Notes: generated by a model from the letters alone, not told the origin. A stretch of DNA of 64,000 nt from Sambucus nigra (GCA_949130495.1 OX422214.1:5998046-6062045); one strand, 5' to 3'. Counted from the stretch's first letter, positions 45,906 to 58,715 are shown. Translations and numbers: made by a program.

Positions 45906-46407
45906 AGCGTACTTCAAATACTTTCACACACAAGAGTTTCAACTCAATTTTCAATATCATTCATTAACAATTTAATATTAAAGGGAAAATTATATCCTAT
46001 TTAGAGTTGTCATATGATTGGTCAATCCCGTCAAAACCTTAATACATCAATAAACTACTTTATCCATAATTAATTGATGCATATGCACAAGAAATATTTA
46101 TTATTCTTTGCAAAATATAACTAAACACTGAAGTGAACTCAAGCTACATGGATTATTTTCCATTACATTTTGTTAACCTCAATTTTTTTAGTTAAGCCAC
46201 ATGATCTAATGTTCTTTTTTACAATATCCCACCAAGTTAGTTCAGGCCTAGCTCTATCCTATCATTACCGTTATGGAAAAAATGCATCTACATGCCTTAT
46301 CTCCAACACCAAAAGAAAGGAATATAAATAGGCTAAATTTTTTATGATGGGTATTGATCGATATAGATATTCTCAAATGCAACTTCCTGCTTCCACCAGT
46401 CAAGTCA
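45906..46407. other. Unassigned DNA
   Basis: AT-rich sequence between the truncated copia-like copy and the C run at 46408. I see no gene or repeat boundary. Confidence 0.4.
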
Positions 46408-46424
46408 CCCCCCCCCCCCCCCCC
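46408..46424 (+). repeat. Run of 17 C
   Basis: A homopolymer of C is followed by GGG at the left border of the hAT-like remnant. Confidence 0.9.
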
Positions 46425-47862
46425 GGGACGGCCTAAGGGGTATGCTAATAAGGCAACTGCCTTGGGCCACGAAACCTGATATAAAATATATTCTCCAAAT
46501 ATTGTATACATATGTATACTATAAGTTTCTAAAAATAGACCCAAGCCCAAAAAATAAACCTAAAACCCACCCACCAATAACTATCCCTTCATGTTCATTT
46601 CCTCATTCATCGCACCCATTTCAGAACTGAAAAAAATGCCTCCCACCCCAACCAACACTAACTTTTCAAGTTCCATCCAAGTTCCAACCATTTAAACTCT
46701 CTCTCATCATCTTTAAAAAATTGACCCTCTTTTAAATGCTTACAATACTCTCAAGTTTTAATCCATAAATATTCAAGAGGTTTGTATTATTTTTTGTATT
46801 AACTCTTTCTCATCATCTCATGTTAATTTTTTAGATTGAAATATTCATTGTTGTTAAATATGTATGCTTTTTTTAGTAATCTGTTAAACACTTGTAAAAT
46901 ATTATTCTTTTTTTCGTTAAGTTGTTTTTGTTCATATTATTTTTTAAATACGAAAATATAAATGATTTTTTTTAGGGGAAAGTACTCTTAGGTCCCTCAC
47001 AAACAAATTTTAAACACTAAAGGAATTTTGAAAATTTTTAAACACTTAGGTCCACTAATTCTCTTCTTGTACAAGTCCACACTAGTGGAATAACAACTGG
47101 ACCAACTAGTAAATTGTCCTTAAACGTTTAAAAATTGTTACCAAGGGACCTAATTGTAAATTACCCTTTTTCACTTATCTGTTAAGCACTTTTATTATTT
47201 TTTTAGATCTTGTTATTTTACTAATCTAAGTGTTTAAAAGTGTATAGAAGAAAGTTATCTCTTCCTGTTGTCATTTTGTTAAGTTATTGTTGTCATTTTT
47301 TTAAATTATAGTAATTGTTGTTAATTTTTGGATTTAAATGATGTTCTTGTTGTCATTTTTTTATATTTTTAAACACTTCGATTAGTAAAAAACAACATTT
47401 ATATTTTTTGATTTAAATGATGTAGTTTAAAAGTGAATAGAAAGTTATATGTTCTTGTTATCATTTTTTTTGTTAATCTGTCCTTTTTTAATTATAGTTC
47501 TTGTTAATTATTTTTGTTAAGTTCTTGTTATTAATCTTGTTGCTCCCTTTAATCTATTATTAATTTTTTTTATTCTAATGATATTAATTTTTTATGTGTT
47601 TCTTCAACATTTTTTTTCGTAAAGAAGGGCTTTCAAAGTTTCTTTACAAATTTAGCAAAACTGGTTTCATTGTTCCTTTATTTTGTTGTGGTTGGAATTT
47701 CTTAGATTGACTGTTGGATTATTGTGTATTCTATTTCGTTCGTTTCTTGTTAGCTTGTAAAAATACATAATATACTCTTGAAAAAAAATTATTATATAAA
47801 AGGTCCCATTTTACAAGTTCGCCTTGAGCCCCCAAATCCTCGGGGTCGGCTCCCCCGTTCTC
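46425..47862. mobile_element. Non-autonomous hAT-like remnant
   Basis: The left end has GGACGGCCTAAGGGG and TAAGGCAACTGCCTTGGGCC. The right end, on the complement, has GGATTTGGGGGCTCAAGGCG followed by AACTTGTAAAATGGGACC. Such GGGCC/AAGGC words are common at ends of plant hAT elements. The 1.4-kb interior is AT-rich with runs of TTGTTGTCATTTTTT and no transposase. I did not find a convincing 8-bp duplication. Confidence 0.42.
46974..47167. mobile_element. Small Mutator-like MITE, termini like the fold-back element
   Basis: The left end is AGGGGAAAGTACTCTTAGGT and the complement of the right end is AGGGTAATTTACAATTAGGT. Both then continue CCCT. The fold-back element at 22995 starts GGGGTAATTATATCTAGGTC, so the two share a terminal consensus. 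It is nested in the hAT-like remnant. Confidence 0.55.
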
Positions 47863-49118
47863 ACAATGAACATTATCTATTTTGAATGTAAGCAATATTT
47901 CCAAACCTCAAGCTAGAAATTCTCTTTTTAACTTATGCAATTCTAGTAAGCCTGATCTTTCCTTTGTTTTGCTAAGCCCATCCTTTTATATATGAAAGAA
48001 TCCCTAACAAAATACCCTTTTCCTGTCTCCTTTCCTCATTTCAAACTTTGATTTTAGATTTGAATCGCAAAAAGGACCAGAAGAAAGTGTGCGGAAAATC
48101 CAAAATGAAAAAAAAAGTTGTACTAAAGGATATAATAAACTTGAACATATGTGTCGAACTTAGTATTATCTGTCAAAAAGAATGGATTACATATCTTACC
48201 TCAGTTGATAAGTTCAAAATGGTACATCTTATCAAGTCTCTTATTCATTTCTCAACAATGAATTCTTGAATTTCAATCCCCGTATGGCGAGCACCACCCT
48301 GCACTCTCAGCAAAACCTCATCACCAACTTTGATCGAGGTCACCAGAATTTTTGAACATTCGTGTCCCCTTCTTGCAGAGAAAGGGGCACCAATGGCATG
48401 GATCCAATACATAAAGGGCATGGTTTTAAATACAATTATCCATGACTTTAACAATATGGTTTACCACTGATATTATATTTTGGAGGGGAGACACTAAGAC
48501 AACTGTTTCGGCATTCTATAGAAAAATGTTGTAAGGAGTTTGATTATTTGAATCTATCTGCATATCAGAAGTTCCAAATGTTATAAATATTTTGTCTATT
48601 AATTAACATTAGCAACTTGATTCCATGAAACTGACAAATAAAATAATGGCCAATTACATATGGAAAAGAAATAACAGTTTTCATGTTTGTCTTTTAATTG
48701 AAGAACTGTAATACTTATCCTCATTTACTTCCATGCCGAGAACAATCACACTTTATTAATCAATGCTCTAATTTATCTGATTGGTTCTCTCACATTAAGA
48801 CGCATGACATCAACCCTATGTGCATAGTCAATGAGGGATCTCAACTTATCAAACTAGTATTGCTTTTACTCTGTAAACTCTATGGAAGTTCAGGAACCAA
48901 CTTCTTTTTAGGAATAAAAATAAATATCTTTGGATCTCAAATGCATTTTCAAATTAATTGGGCTATAGAAATCTACATAACAAACTGCCAAAACAATAAC
49001 CCCTATTCACTGGGAACCAGGGAACCCTCAGCCTATTACAAGTATGAAGATAAAAGATGGAAAGTCAAATCTTTTGTAGTCAAGAACTAGCTAGGTGAAG
49101 GTGTATATTCAGTCTCAT
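47863..49118. other. Unassigned DNA with one exon-like frame
   Basis: This is the flank of the gypsy element that starts at 49119. Apart from the minus-strand frame at 48245-48454 I see no recognisable content. A plus-strand frame of 130 codons (48698-49090) has no known motif and is probably chance. Confidence 0.4.
48245..48454 (-). pseudogene. Exon-like fragment of unknown host gene
   Basis: The frame, read leftward, contains FMYWIHAIGAPFSARRGHEC, then SKILVTSIKVGDEVLLRVQG, then GARHTGIEIQEFIVEK and a TGA. The composition is balanced and less AT-driven than the surrounding DNA, which suggests a real exon. I do not recognise the protein. There is no visible partner exon, promoter or polyadenylation site, so a retro- or transposon-carried fragment is likely. 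The first ATG is uncertain, since upstream residues could be intron. Confidence 0.3.
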
Positions 49119-49471
49119 GTAACAACTTAACTGAATAATTAACTAAATAGTTTTGTTAGTTAGAAGAAAACCTTAACGGAATTAAAGAGTATTTATTGGG
49201 AATAATACAAAATTCTTATCTTTCATTTCCCAATCTTCATTCTGTGTTCTTTTTCTTCTTCTTCTTCTTCTTCTTCTTCTTCTTCTTCTTCTTCTTCTTC
49301 TTCTTCTTCTCTCTAATTAATTCTCATCTTCTCTATAATTCTTCCTAAATATTCTCCCTAATTCTTCTTCTTATCTCAGTCCAAAGATTATAATTCTTGA
49401 TAATATCTTTGAATGCCACCAGTTGTGTGTAAAATTATTCGTGAGATGGTCTAGAGTTTCAAGGCATGACA
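49119..49471 (+). repeat. 5' LTR of plus-strand Ty3/gypsy element
   Basis: It runs TGTAACAACTTAACTG to GGCATGACA, 353 bases, and is followed after four bases by the primer site. It contains a (TTC)n microsatellite (49250-49309). Short LTRs of this size are usual for some plant chromovirus lineages; the 3' LTR is not in the window. Confidence 0.75.
49250..49309. repeat. TTC microsatellite
   Basis: About 20 uninterrupted TTC units lie in the 5' LTR. Confidence 0.95.
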
Positions 49472-49475
49472 AACT

Positions 49476-49487
49476 TGGTATCAGAGC
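49476..49487 (+). other. Primer-binding site of Ty3/gypsy element
   Basis: TGGTATCAGAGC is an exact tRNA-Met-type primer site just after the LTR. Confidence 0.88.
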
Positions 49488-49523
49488 GAAGCCTTCCATA
49501 CCACCCTTCTACTTCCAAGGGAG

Positions 49524-50615
49524 ATGAAAATAATTCACCCAATTTTTGTAGTGGCGAAGAAAAAACCCGCAAAGAAATTAGGTATCTTAAAGGAACAGTG
49601 GCGAGCCAGCAAGAAGGATTTATCACCAACACAAATCAATTGTAAGTTCTTATCAATCAATAAGGTCAAGGTTCAACATAATTTGGAGCAGCTATGGTTG
49701 GTAGGAGAAGATTTGAACCACCATTATTACCAAATCCAATTCCTAGAGTATATTGGTGGGAAGAAACTCAAGGATTCAATCACAAGAACCCTAGAGTGGA
49801 TTTTCCCAAATTTGATGGCCAAGATTTTAGAGGGTGGTTGTGAAAATGCCACAAGTACTTAACTATTCCCTATGGTTGAAGAAATAAGGTGACATTTCCT
49901 TCTATTCATTTAGATGGAAAGGCCGACAATTGGTTCCAGACCTATTTTCATCACATTGAAGGTATTGGAGAGAATTTGCACAGGCTATAAAATCAAGATT
50001 TATGGACCCAAGCCATGAGGATGTTATTGACATATTCAATAAACTACAGCAAACTCCAATTGTGGAGGACTACCAAGAAAGGTTCGAGGAGCTGCCACCC
50101 TTAATTTTGGACAAGCAAAGGCCGTTATCGGAGGACTAGTTTATTTACAGCTTCATTAGTGGGATGAAAGAAGAAATCAAATGAAGTGTTAGAATGTTCA
50201 GCCCACCATCCTTAGCCAAAGATATCATCATTGCACGATTCCAAAAGTCGGCATTGGGAATCACAAATAAGAAAGAGAAATGGGGAACAAGAACCACGTA
50301 TGGAGGAACCCATATGATCCCTTATTCTAGTAACTCTAACTCGAAACCTTCTTTCTTGAATCCCCAGAATTTGTAACCCATAACCCCTAACTATCCTGTA
50401 CCCAAGCCCAATGGTCCTTTAACTCAAAATTTCATATGAAATCTCACACTACCACCTATCAAGAAACTTTCACCAATTGAAATGCAGATTAGACAAGAGA
50501 AAATTCTGTCTTATAACTGTGATGAAATTTATCACCCAGTAGATCGTTGTGAAAATAAGAAGTGTTATATGGTAGTCAATAACGAAGAAATGGAAGAAGG
50601 TATAGATCAGTCCCT
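49524..50615 (+). pseudogene. Ty3/gypsy gag, broken
   Basis: The first frame (49524-49862) is a basic N terminus, MKIIHPIFVVAKKKPAKKLG. The capsid core is then read across frames: VDFPKFDGQDFRGWL, a TGA, KCHKYLTIPYG, then IHLDGKADNWFQTYFHHIEG near 49905. A later segment has MQIRQEKILSYNCDEIYHPV and DRCENKKC, which look like a decayed zinc knuckle before protease. Several stops and frameshifts are present. Element B interrupts the coding sequence after EEMEEGIDQSLQ at 50615, and it resumes at 59947. Confidence 0.75.
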
Positions 50616-51379
50616 ACAGTTGTAACACCGCATGATTTTTGAGACTAAGAAATTAAATTTTTGGGAAAATAAAATTTAATTAGATTGGAGAATTCTAAAA
50701 TTGAGATTTTAAGTCCAAAAATAGAGGACATTTCAAAGTATTTCGGATGATGATGTTAAGGGTACCATTGATCCCGAAAGGGTCGAGATAGTCAAAATGA
50801 CTGTCATTGAGTTTTATTTCGGCTCCGAAATATTTTTAAGTCAGTTTGACTCGTAAACGAGTCATTTAAAGTGTGTATTAAGATTTAAAATTGGGTTTAT
50901 TGTTTTAAGGGATTTAAAGGCTTATGGATGAAGCCTTCTCATCTGAGAAAGAGAGAAATATAAAGAAAAGAGAAAGGAAGAAGGAAAGAAGAAGAAGAGA
51001 AGAGAAGAGAAAAGAGAGAGATGGAGAAAAGCTTGGAGATTTCTGGCCCAATCGCGACATCGAGGACGATCCAACCTCTACAAATCTGAGGCAAGTGTTT
51101 AATCTTGCTAAATAGTTATTTGTTTATTTCATTTCATAATTTGTGGGTTAAAGAAATGGATTTTTGGGTATTAATATCAAAACCTAGATTTTTGGGTTTA
51201 AATCTTGAAATCAATGTTTAAATATGGGTTTAAAGGTGTAGAAATTGTTGGGATCAACTTTGGGTTGATTTAATGGCTTAGAATCATGTTGTGATAAAGA
51301 TTTGGGGATTAGAATAGAATTTTTAGGGTTTAAAATTTGTGGGTTCATTGAAGAAGAAGAACCCTTCAAAATCTGCAGG

Positions 51380-51590
51380 CCCGAATCGATTCACCCCTTT
51401 TAGCGAATCGACTCGGTTTAGGGAAATTGGCAGGTCTGCATTGACCGAATCGATTCAGACCCAAGCCGAATTGATTCGGCCTGTGGAAGAAGCCCAGGTC
51501 TTTGGACCCGAATCGATTCGCCTTGGAGGCCAAATCGATTCGATAGGCGGAATCGATTCGGAATAGGGCCGAATCAATTCAGAAACATGG
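51380..51590. repeat. CGAATCGATTCG palindrome cluster, LTR 1
   Basis: Eight or more copies or one-change copies lie in 210 bases, for example CCCGAATCGATTC at 51379, ACCGAATCGATTC at 51444 and GGAATCGATTCGG near 51549. The cluster lies 0.76 kb into the LTR. Confidence 0.88.
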
Positions 51591-53035
51591 CATTTTGAGG
51601 TATTTTCTCCATAGTGATTCCAAACCCTTTTTGGTTGGGTTTATTGATTTGGGGCCCTTACCTTATGATGTAAGAGATATGATCTTGGAGACATATAAGG
51701 AGTTTCTCACATATTGGGATTTTGGGGACTCCTTAGGGTAATTTGGGAGAAATGTATCCATGTACGTATTGGAGTTGAATATGGAGATTGTGGGGAAACC
51801 TCATTGAGGTTGGGAATACCAATTATAGATAAAAAGGTATAAATATAATGTGAGGTTGAGAACTCTTAGAGAGTGAGGGGTCTCATATCCTTAAAAATGT
51901 TTAGACTAAGGAACAATTGATAACTCAATAGGAGTAAGGGTTCATAAGATTAATTCAACCTTAGGTGAAATTGGGAACGATTTGGATCGTACTATCGACT
52001 AGAATAAGCGGTAGCATAAATTCTAGTTAGGATAGTTTACACGTAATTGTGGGGAAATAACCATTGAGATTTCAATACTTGGAACGAGGTTGGAATAATT
52101 TGAGGTTTTAGACTATGAAGTCATGTATGTGCCTATGGTTAAATAGTACTAAAGGTAATTATGTACTTTCAAATATGGATGAAATGTGTAGTGATGGGTT
52201 CCTACACAAAATTTTGGGTGATAACCCTAAGGTTGAATATATATGTATAAATATATACATATGATTTTGGGAGACTATTCATCGTAGAAAAAAAATGATT
52301 GAATATGTTTCAAGTGCGGGATTGTATTCACATATCGAGGTAAATTATTTGAATTTATGGTGACGGCTTGTATATTGAGGATTATGTATACTTATAGCCG
52401 AGTTTATATATCTTATACATATGAACGAGAATTAGTTTGTATATAGATATAGATATAACGATGTGTGAATATATGTACCTATATCTATATATAAATATGA
52501 ATATATGGATATATTTATGTTGTGGACATACATGGTATGGATATTTAAACCGTATATGATGGTTTAATATTTGATCATATGATGGGATCATGTGGATGTA
52601 TATATATTATGCATGTGAAGGATATATATACTTTTGTGGTTAAGCATACCCTGCTCATGCTATCATTGGGAAGTTTTCGCGCAGAGGGTGAGCATCCTGG
52701 CATATTGAGCGGGGTGTGGATATTCCCCAGGTCATAGTCGTCCCGTGTGTTATTATACGATAGATATATTTTTGGGATGAGATGTGGTGGGTATGTTTCG
52801 TATCATTGCCAGTTGGAGCTATGACCGCTTCTCGGGACGTCGTGTGTGTGAGTTATCACGAGGTGGGTGTCGTTGATCCCCACCAGGTGGTCCCCAGTTG
52901 CTACGTGAGTCGTGCACTGGGAAGATGATAGCATTGATGCAGTTTTATCGGCGATATATATAGCCGGGTGGATTATGTGCATGTCCATTGTACATCAGAT
53001 ATGATATGTACACTTGGTCATGGGTATGGATGATT

Positions 53036-53076
<41 letters not shown>

Positions 53077-53311
53077 TGAGAATAAAATGCCTATTAATAT
53101 ATTTATATATCCTATAGATGAAAGGATATAGGATCTTTGCGGAGTACATGTTGGATTATTATGATGTACAAAATTATGGGGGTTGATGTATCGCATTTAT
53201 GGAATATTTCGGTTACATCATCCCAAGGATATTATTGGAATTTTAGTTGTAGTAGTAGTATAATATTGTATGCATGGCATTATGGATCTCCAAAATCAAC
53301 AATGACAATGA

Positions 53312-53520
53312 GTAGTGTAACAGGGTGGTTCCTTGTTTGGATTTCGCTTTACGAGACACCCCACGCATGAAACATAGTGCATTGTTGAGATTAGAGAGAA
53401 GTTATGTTGATATTTATGTGTGGCATAATGGATCTCCAGGATCGACGTTGACAAGGAGTAGTGTAACGGGGTGGTTCCTTGTTTGAATTTCGCTTTGCGA
53501 GACACCCCACGCACGAAATG
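53312..53520 (+). repeat. Two copies of the hairpin motif, LTR 1
   Basis: Copies at 53312-53375 and 53457-53520 are part of a tandem unit of about 143 bases. Arms are GGGTG/CACCC in the first and GGGGTG/CACCCC in the second. The first copy has an A in the inner stem (TTTACGA) that weakens it. Confidence 0.82.
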
Positions 53521-54545
53521 CAGCGCGGCGTTGAAATTGGAGGGAAGTTTTGTCAATAATAATTTTGCATGCTTATTAATTAGAAATTAAATTATATATT
53601 TCAACCCAAATGTATATTGGGTAACTTACTCAATTATAATTGGTTAAATTATAAATCGGAATCCATTAAGCCTAATAAGGCATATATGTTTGAAAAATAA
53701 ATACTTAACTTTGTTTAGAAAGAGTGGATTCTTGGGTTAAGTTAGGAAGGTAATTCTCGTGGGTATAGGCTAGGCCTATGATAAGTTAGGTTGTCCTAAT
53801 AAATGGGGGTAATTTAACTAAAAGTTGAGGTCGCGAATAGGTGCGCGCCTTTAGATGATAGGTGAGTTGGGGTTCCACGAGAGTGCCATTCCACTTTTAA
53901 TTATGAAATAAGTGCACCGATATTTATTATGCATGGTTAACACACTTGCTAAATATTTTTCACAACTCGGGCTCTGACCCGTTTACTTTTCTCTCTTGCC
54001 TGTATATATATATATATTACTACAGCTATCCTGCCGCATGGATGCCGGATGAACTTCTATCCAGAGTCTTGGGAGCCGCGACAGGTGCGGACTATTGCGG
54101 GATGTAGAATTTAGTCGCTTCCTCCTTTGAAGAAAACAAAATTTTCTAGGTAGGATTCATGTTGTATATCGGGTTTGTATCCAAGGGATATTTATATACA
54201 TGTTTATATTTATTCCATTCCAGTTATTGTATTGGTTGTGACCCGACAGCTTATTCGGGTCTACTTTTTGTAGTATATTCTGTTGTAGTTATTTACTTCG
54301 TTTTATTCTAGCATTTCATTTATCTTTGTTCTTTCATGCATCTTTCTTTCCTTTATTAGTAGTGTTAGTCTGTTGTCTGTTGTTTATTTTATTTAATTTT
54401 AACATCTCGCTTGTATGATACCGGGTAGTTAGTTCTATATTATATTGTATCGGCAGTTGATGTTGAGACTGGACCATCTCAAATTCCCGATTTAATGTAG
54501 TATAGGGCTAGCCACCCGTTATTATTTTAAGCGGGTTGTTACAGA

Positions 54546-54557
54546 TGGTATCAGAGC
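54546..54557 (+). other. Primer-binding site of element B
   Basis: TGGTATCAGAGC, two bases after the LTR, is an exact tRNA-Met-type site. Confidence 0.9.
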
Positions 54558-55665
54558 ATCAGATTCTAGAGTCCTTAGGATCTGTGCGAGTTTTCTGCAT
54601 TCTTCCGTTAACGTTCTTGACATAAAGCCCTACAATTAGGACTGATGTGTTCACTGCGTTGTTTTCTTATGTGAAGTATATTCACTTGATTGGCGTTCTG
54701 ATAATAGTTTCTCTTGTTTCATTTCAGACATCGCCTAGATTTTGTCGTCTAGGAAAGGATAGGATTAGAAGTACAATACCCATAGCATATTTTAGGGTAC
54801 GCTTTAATCAGGGGTATTTGTTTTCCCCGATTCCGGAGGAGATTTCTAGCAGTGGTTCGAGGTGATTTATCGGCAGTTCAGTAAGAAAGGAAAATTACTC
54901 GAATAGTGAATCTTGGGTTTAGTAAGGAAAGTCTGAGGAGAGGTTAGTGTAGTCCTTGGGAGGTTTAGGTTGAGAAACTCGTTAACCTTCGTTAGGAAAC
55001 CTTGTGTTAGTGACTCTTACCGATGTGAGGAAGGTGTAGTTGTCCCAATATCAGGAGTATTGCCTTCTGGGAAGAGGGAGAAAATTTGGAGACTCAGTTT
55101 CGTTGTGTAGGACAGAGGGAGTTTTCGGTAGTCCCCATCGCGTTTTGTCCTTCAATATGGTTAGGAAGGATTTATGAGGAAGAAAATTCTTTTAGGAGAA
55201 TTAGGACTTGGGGAGGAGTGAGCAAGTGTGGTCTTTATGCGACATCTTTTGGAATAGTAAAACGTCTTATAATGAGCTAGTAGAGAGTGAATCTATTGAT
55301 TTTGGGAATTTAAATTGTTAAGGTTATTGGTTCATTAAGGGAAGAACTTAGTTTATGGAAAGGTGTTGATGTGATGTAGAGGAATTTCATAACTGAGAGG
55401 TCCAGAGTTTAGTAGATTTATGTTGAGTGGATAATTTCGCTCCTAGTTGTGCTAGTTTTGATAACTAGGCAGTGGTTAGAAGTGTTGTATTTGTTGAGGC
55501 CTTGTGTTTTAAACATAAGGTGTTTGTTTGGGGTGTCGAAAGACGCGGAATTTATTTATATTATATTATTGTATAGGCCCTCGGGCAATATATAAAATAT
55601 GAAAAATCTTTTTATAAAACCTTAGCCCTGGTTCAACTAATCTCAATCCCCGACCTAGCTACGCA

Positions 55666-55725
55666 GTAGTGTATTGGGAGGGTTCCTTGTTTGGATTTCG
55701 CTTGCGAGACCTCCCCCGCACGAAG
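55666..55725 (+). repeat. Hairpin motif, variant with compensated stem
   Basis: The outer arms read GGGAGG and CCTCCC, where other copies have GGGGTG and CACCCC. Both changed positions are compensated on the other arm. The inner part is TTCGCTTGCGA, one base shorter. Confidence 0.82.
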
Positions 55726-56809
55726 GTGGATAGCGTCAGGAATTGAGAACAGTTCCACCATTGGGAATTTTCAAACTTTTATATATTTAGTATGTTGTTA
55801 TAGATTATAATGCCGAGGGTTATATTATGATTTGAGGCTAATGGAGACTGATTATAATTCTACGAATGGAAACTCGGATACAGGGTGTACGGGCTCCCTG
55901 GGTAGCTAGTTTGTTTTAAAGTTTAAATAGTTCGACGTGAGAACTAGTAAGGATCGGTATAGTGATCCTAAGAGTTGATGTTAGGACTAGATGATATTGA
56001 GGTCCTATGTGTATTTTAAATTTCACGAGCGAAATTTTTGTAAGGGGGGAAGATTGTAACACCCCATGATTTTTGAGACTGAGAAATTAAATTTTTGGGA
56101 AAATAAAATTTAATTAGATTGGAGAATTCTAAAATTGAGAATTTAAGTCCAAAAATAGAAGACATTTCAAAGTATTTTGGATGATGACTTTGAGGGTACC
56201 ATTCATCCCGGAAGGGTCGAGATAGTCAAAATGACTGTCATTGACTTTTATTTCGACTCCGAAATATTTTTAAGTCAGTTTGACTCGAATTGGTGTAAAT
56301 GAGTCATTTAAAGTGTGTATTAACATTTAAAATTGGGTTTATTGTTTTAAGGGATTTAAAGGCTTATGGATGAAGCCTTCTCATCTGAGAAAGAGAGAAA
56401 TAGAAAGAAAAGAGAAAGGAAGAAGGAATGAAGAAGAGAAGAGAGAGAGAGGGAGAAAAGCTTGGAGATTTCCGGCCCAATCGCGACATTGAGGACAATC
56501 CAACCTCTACAAATCTGAGGCAAGTGTTTAATCTTGCTAAATAGTTATTTCTGTATTTCATTTAATACTTTGTGGGTTAAAGAAATGGATTTTTGGGTAT
56601 TAATATCAAAACCTAGATTTTTGGGTTTAAATCTTGAAATCAATGTTTAAATATGGGTTTAAAGGTGTAGAAATTGTTGGGATCAACTTTGGGTTGATTT
56701 AATGGCTTAGAATCATGTTGTGATAAAGATTTGGGGGTTATAATAGAATTTTTAGGGTTTAAAATTCGTGGGTTCATTGAAGAAGAAGAACCCTTCAAAA
56801 TCTGCAGGC

Positions 56810-57012
56810 CCGAATCGATTCGCCCCTTTTAGCGAATCGATTCGATTTAGGGAAATTGGCAGGTCTGCATTGATCGAATCGATTCGGACCGAAGCCGAAT
56901 CGATTCGGCCTGTGGAAGAAGCCCAGGTCTTTGGACCCGAATAGATTCGCCTTGGAGGCCGAATCGATTCGCTAGGCGGAATCGATTCGGAATAGGGCCG
57001 AATCGATTCAGA
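56810..57012. repeat. CGAATCGATTCG palindrome cluster, LTR 2
   Basis: The cluster lies at the same offset as in LTR 1, with more of the copies in the perfect form (for example 56811-56822, 56832-56843, 56895-56908 and 56960-56971). Confidence 0.9.
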
Positions 57013-58715
57013 AACAGGGAATTTTGAGGTATTTTCTCCATAGCGATTCCAAACCCTATTTGGTTGGGTTTATTGATTTGGGGGCCTTCCCTTATGATGT
57101 AAGAGATATGATCTTGGAGACATATAAGGAGTTTCTCACATATTAGGATTTTGGGGACTCCTTAGGGTAATTTGGGAGAAATGTATCCATCTACGTATTG
57201 GATTTGCATATGCAGATTGTGGGGAAACCTCATTGAGGTTGGGAATACCAATTATAGATAAAAAGGTATAAATATGATGTGAGGTTGAGAAATCTTAGAG
57301 AGTGAGGGGTCTCATATCCTTAGAAATGTTTAGACTAAGGAACAATCGATAACTCAATAGGAGTAAGGGTTCATAAGATTAATTGAACCTTAGGTGAAAT
57401 TGGGAACGACTTGGATCGTACTATCGACTAGAATAAGCGGTAGCATAATTTCTAGTTAGGATAGTTTACACGTAATTGTGGGGAAATAACCATTGAGATT
57501 CCAATACATGAAACGAGGTTGGAATAATTTGAGGTTTTAGACTATTAAGTCATGTATGTGCCTATGGTTAAATAGTACTAGAGGTAAGTATGTACTTTCA
57601 AATATGGATGAAATGGGTAGTGATGGGTTCCTACACAAAATTTTGGGTGATAACCCTCAGGTTGAATATATATGTATAAATATATACATATGATTTTGGG
57701 AGACTATTCATTAGAAAAAAAATGATTGAATATGTTTCATGTGAGGGATTGTATTCACATATCGAGGTAAATTATTTGAATTTGTGGTGACGGCTTGTAT
57801 ATTGAGGATTATGTATACTTATAGTCGAGTTTATATATCTTATACATATGAACGAGAATTAGTTTGTATATATATATAGATATAACGATGTGTGAATATA
57901 TGTACATATATCTATATATAAATATGAATATATTGATATATTTATGTTGTGAACATACATGGTATGGAGATTTAAACCGTATATGATGGTTTAATATTTG
58001 ATCACATGATGGGATCATATCGACGTATGTATATTGTGCATGTGAAGGATATATATACTTATGTGGTTAAGCATACCCCGCTCATGCTATCATTGGGAAG
58101 TTTTCGCTCAGCGGGTGAGCATCCTGGCATATAGAGCAGGGTGTGGATATTCCCCAGGTCATAGTCGTCCCGTGTGTTATTATACGATAGATATATTTTT
58201 GGGATGAGACGTGGTGGGTATGTTTCGTCTCATTGCCAGCTGGAGCTATAACCGCTTCCCGGGACGTCGTGTGTGTGAGTTATCATGAGGTGGGTGTCGT
58301 TGATCCCCATCAGGTGGTCCCCAGTTGCTACGTGAGTCGGGCACTGGGAAGATGATAGCATTGATGCAGTTTTATCGGCGATATATATAGCCGGGTGGAT
58401 TATGTGCATGTCGATTGTACATCAGATATGATATGTACACTTGGTCATGGGTATGGATGATTGGTATATATATATATATGGTGAGAATAAAATGCCTATA
58501 AATATATTTATATATCCTATAGATGAAACGATATAGGATCTTTGTGGAGTACATCTTGGATGATTATGATGTACTAAATTATGGGGGTTGATGTATCGCA
58601 TTTAAGGAATATTTCGGGTACATCATCCCAAGGATATTATTGGAGATGTTAGTTGTAATAGTAGTATAATATTATATGTGTGGCATTATGGATCTCCAAA
58701 ATCGACATTGACAAG

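Larger units (their letters stand above)
50621..54543 (+). repeat. LTR 1 of element B
   Basis: It starts TGTAACACCGCATGATTTTT and ends AAGCGGGTTGTTACA. It holds AATCGATTCG palindromes (51380-51590), a TA tract (53038-53074), a pair of tandem units each carrying the hairpin motif (about 53267-53552), and the CGGGCTCTGACCCG block at about 53968. Small ORFs in it are chance. Confidence 0.9.
54544..56054 (+). other. Non-coding internal region of element B
   Basis: It is 1.5 kb long with no ORF above 75 codons and no recognisable protein residues. It carries one hairpin motif at 55666-55725. It ends in polypurine AGGGGGGAAGA (56043-56053) directly before LTR 2. Confidence 0.8.

Noticed and set aside
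48698..49090. Plus-strand ORF of 130 codons beside the gypsy LTR
   Set aside because: No recognisable motif, AT-driven composition and no conserved neighbours; probably a chance frame.
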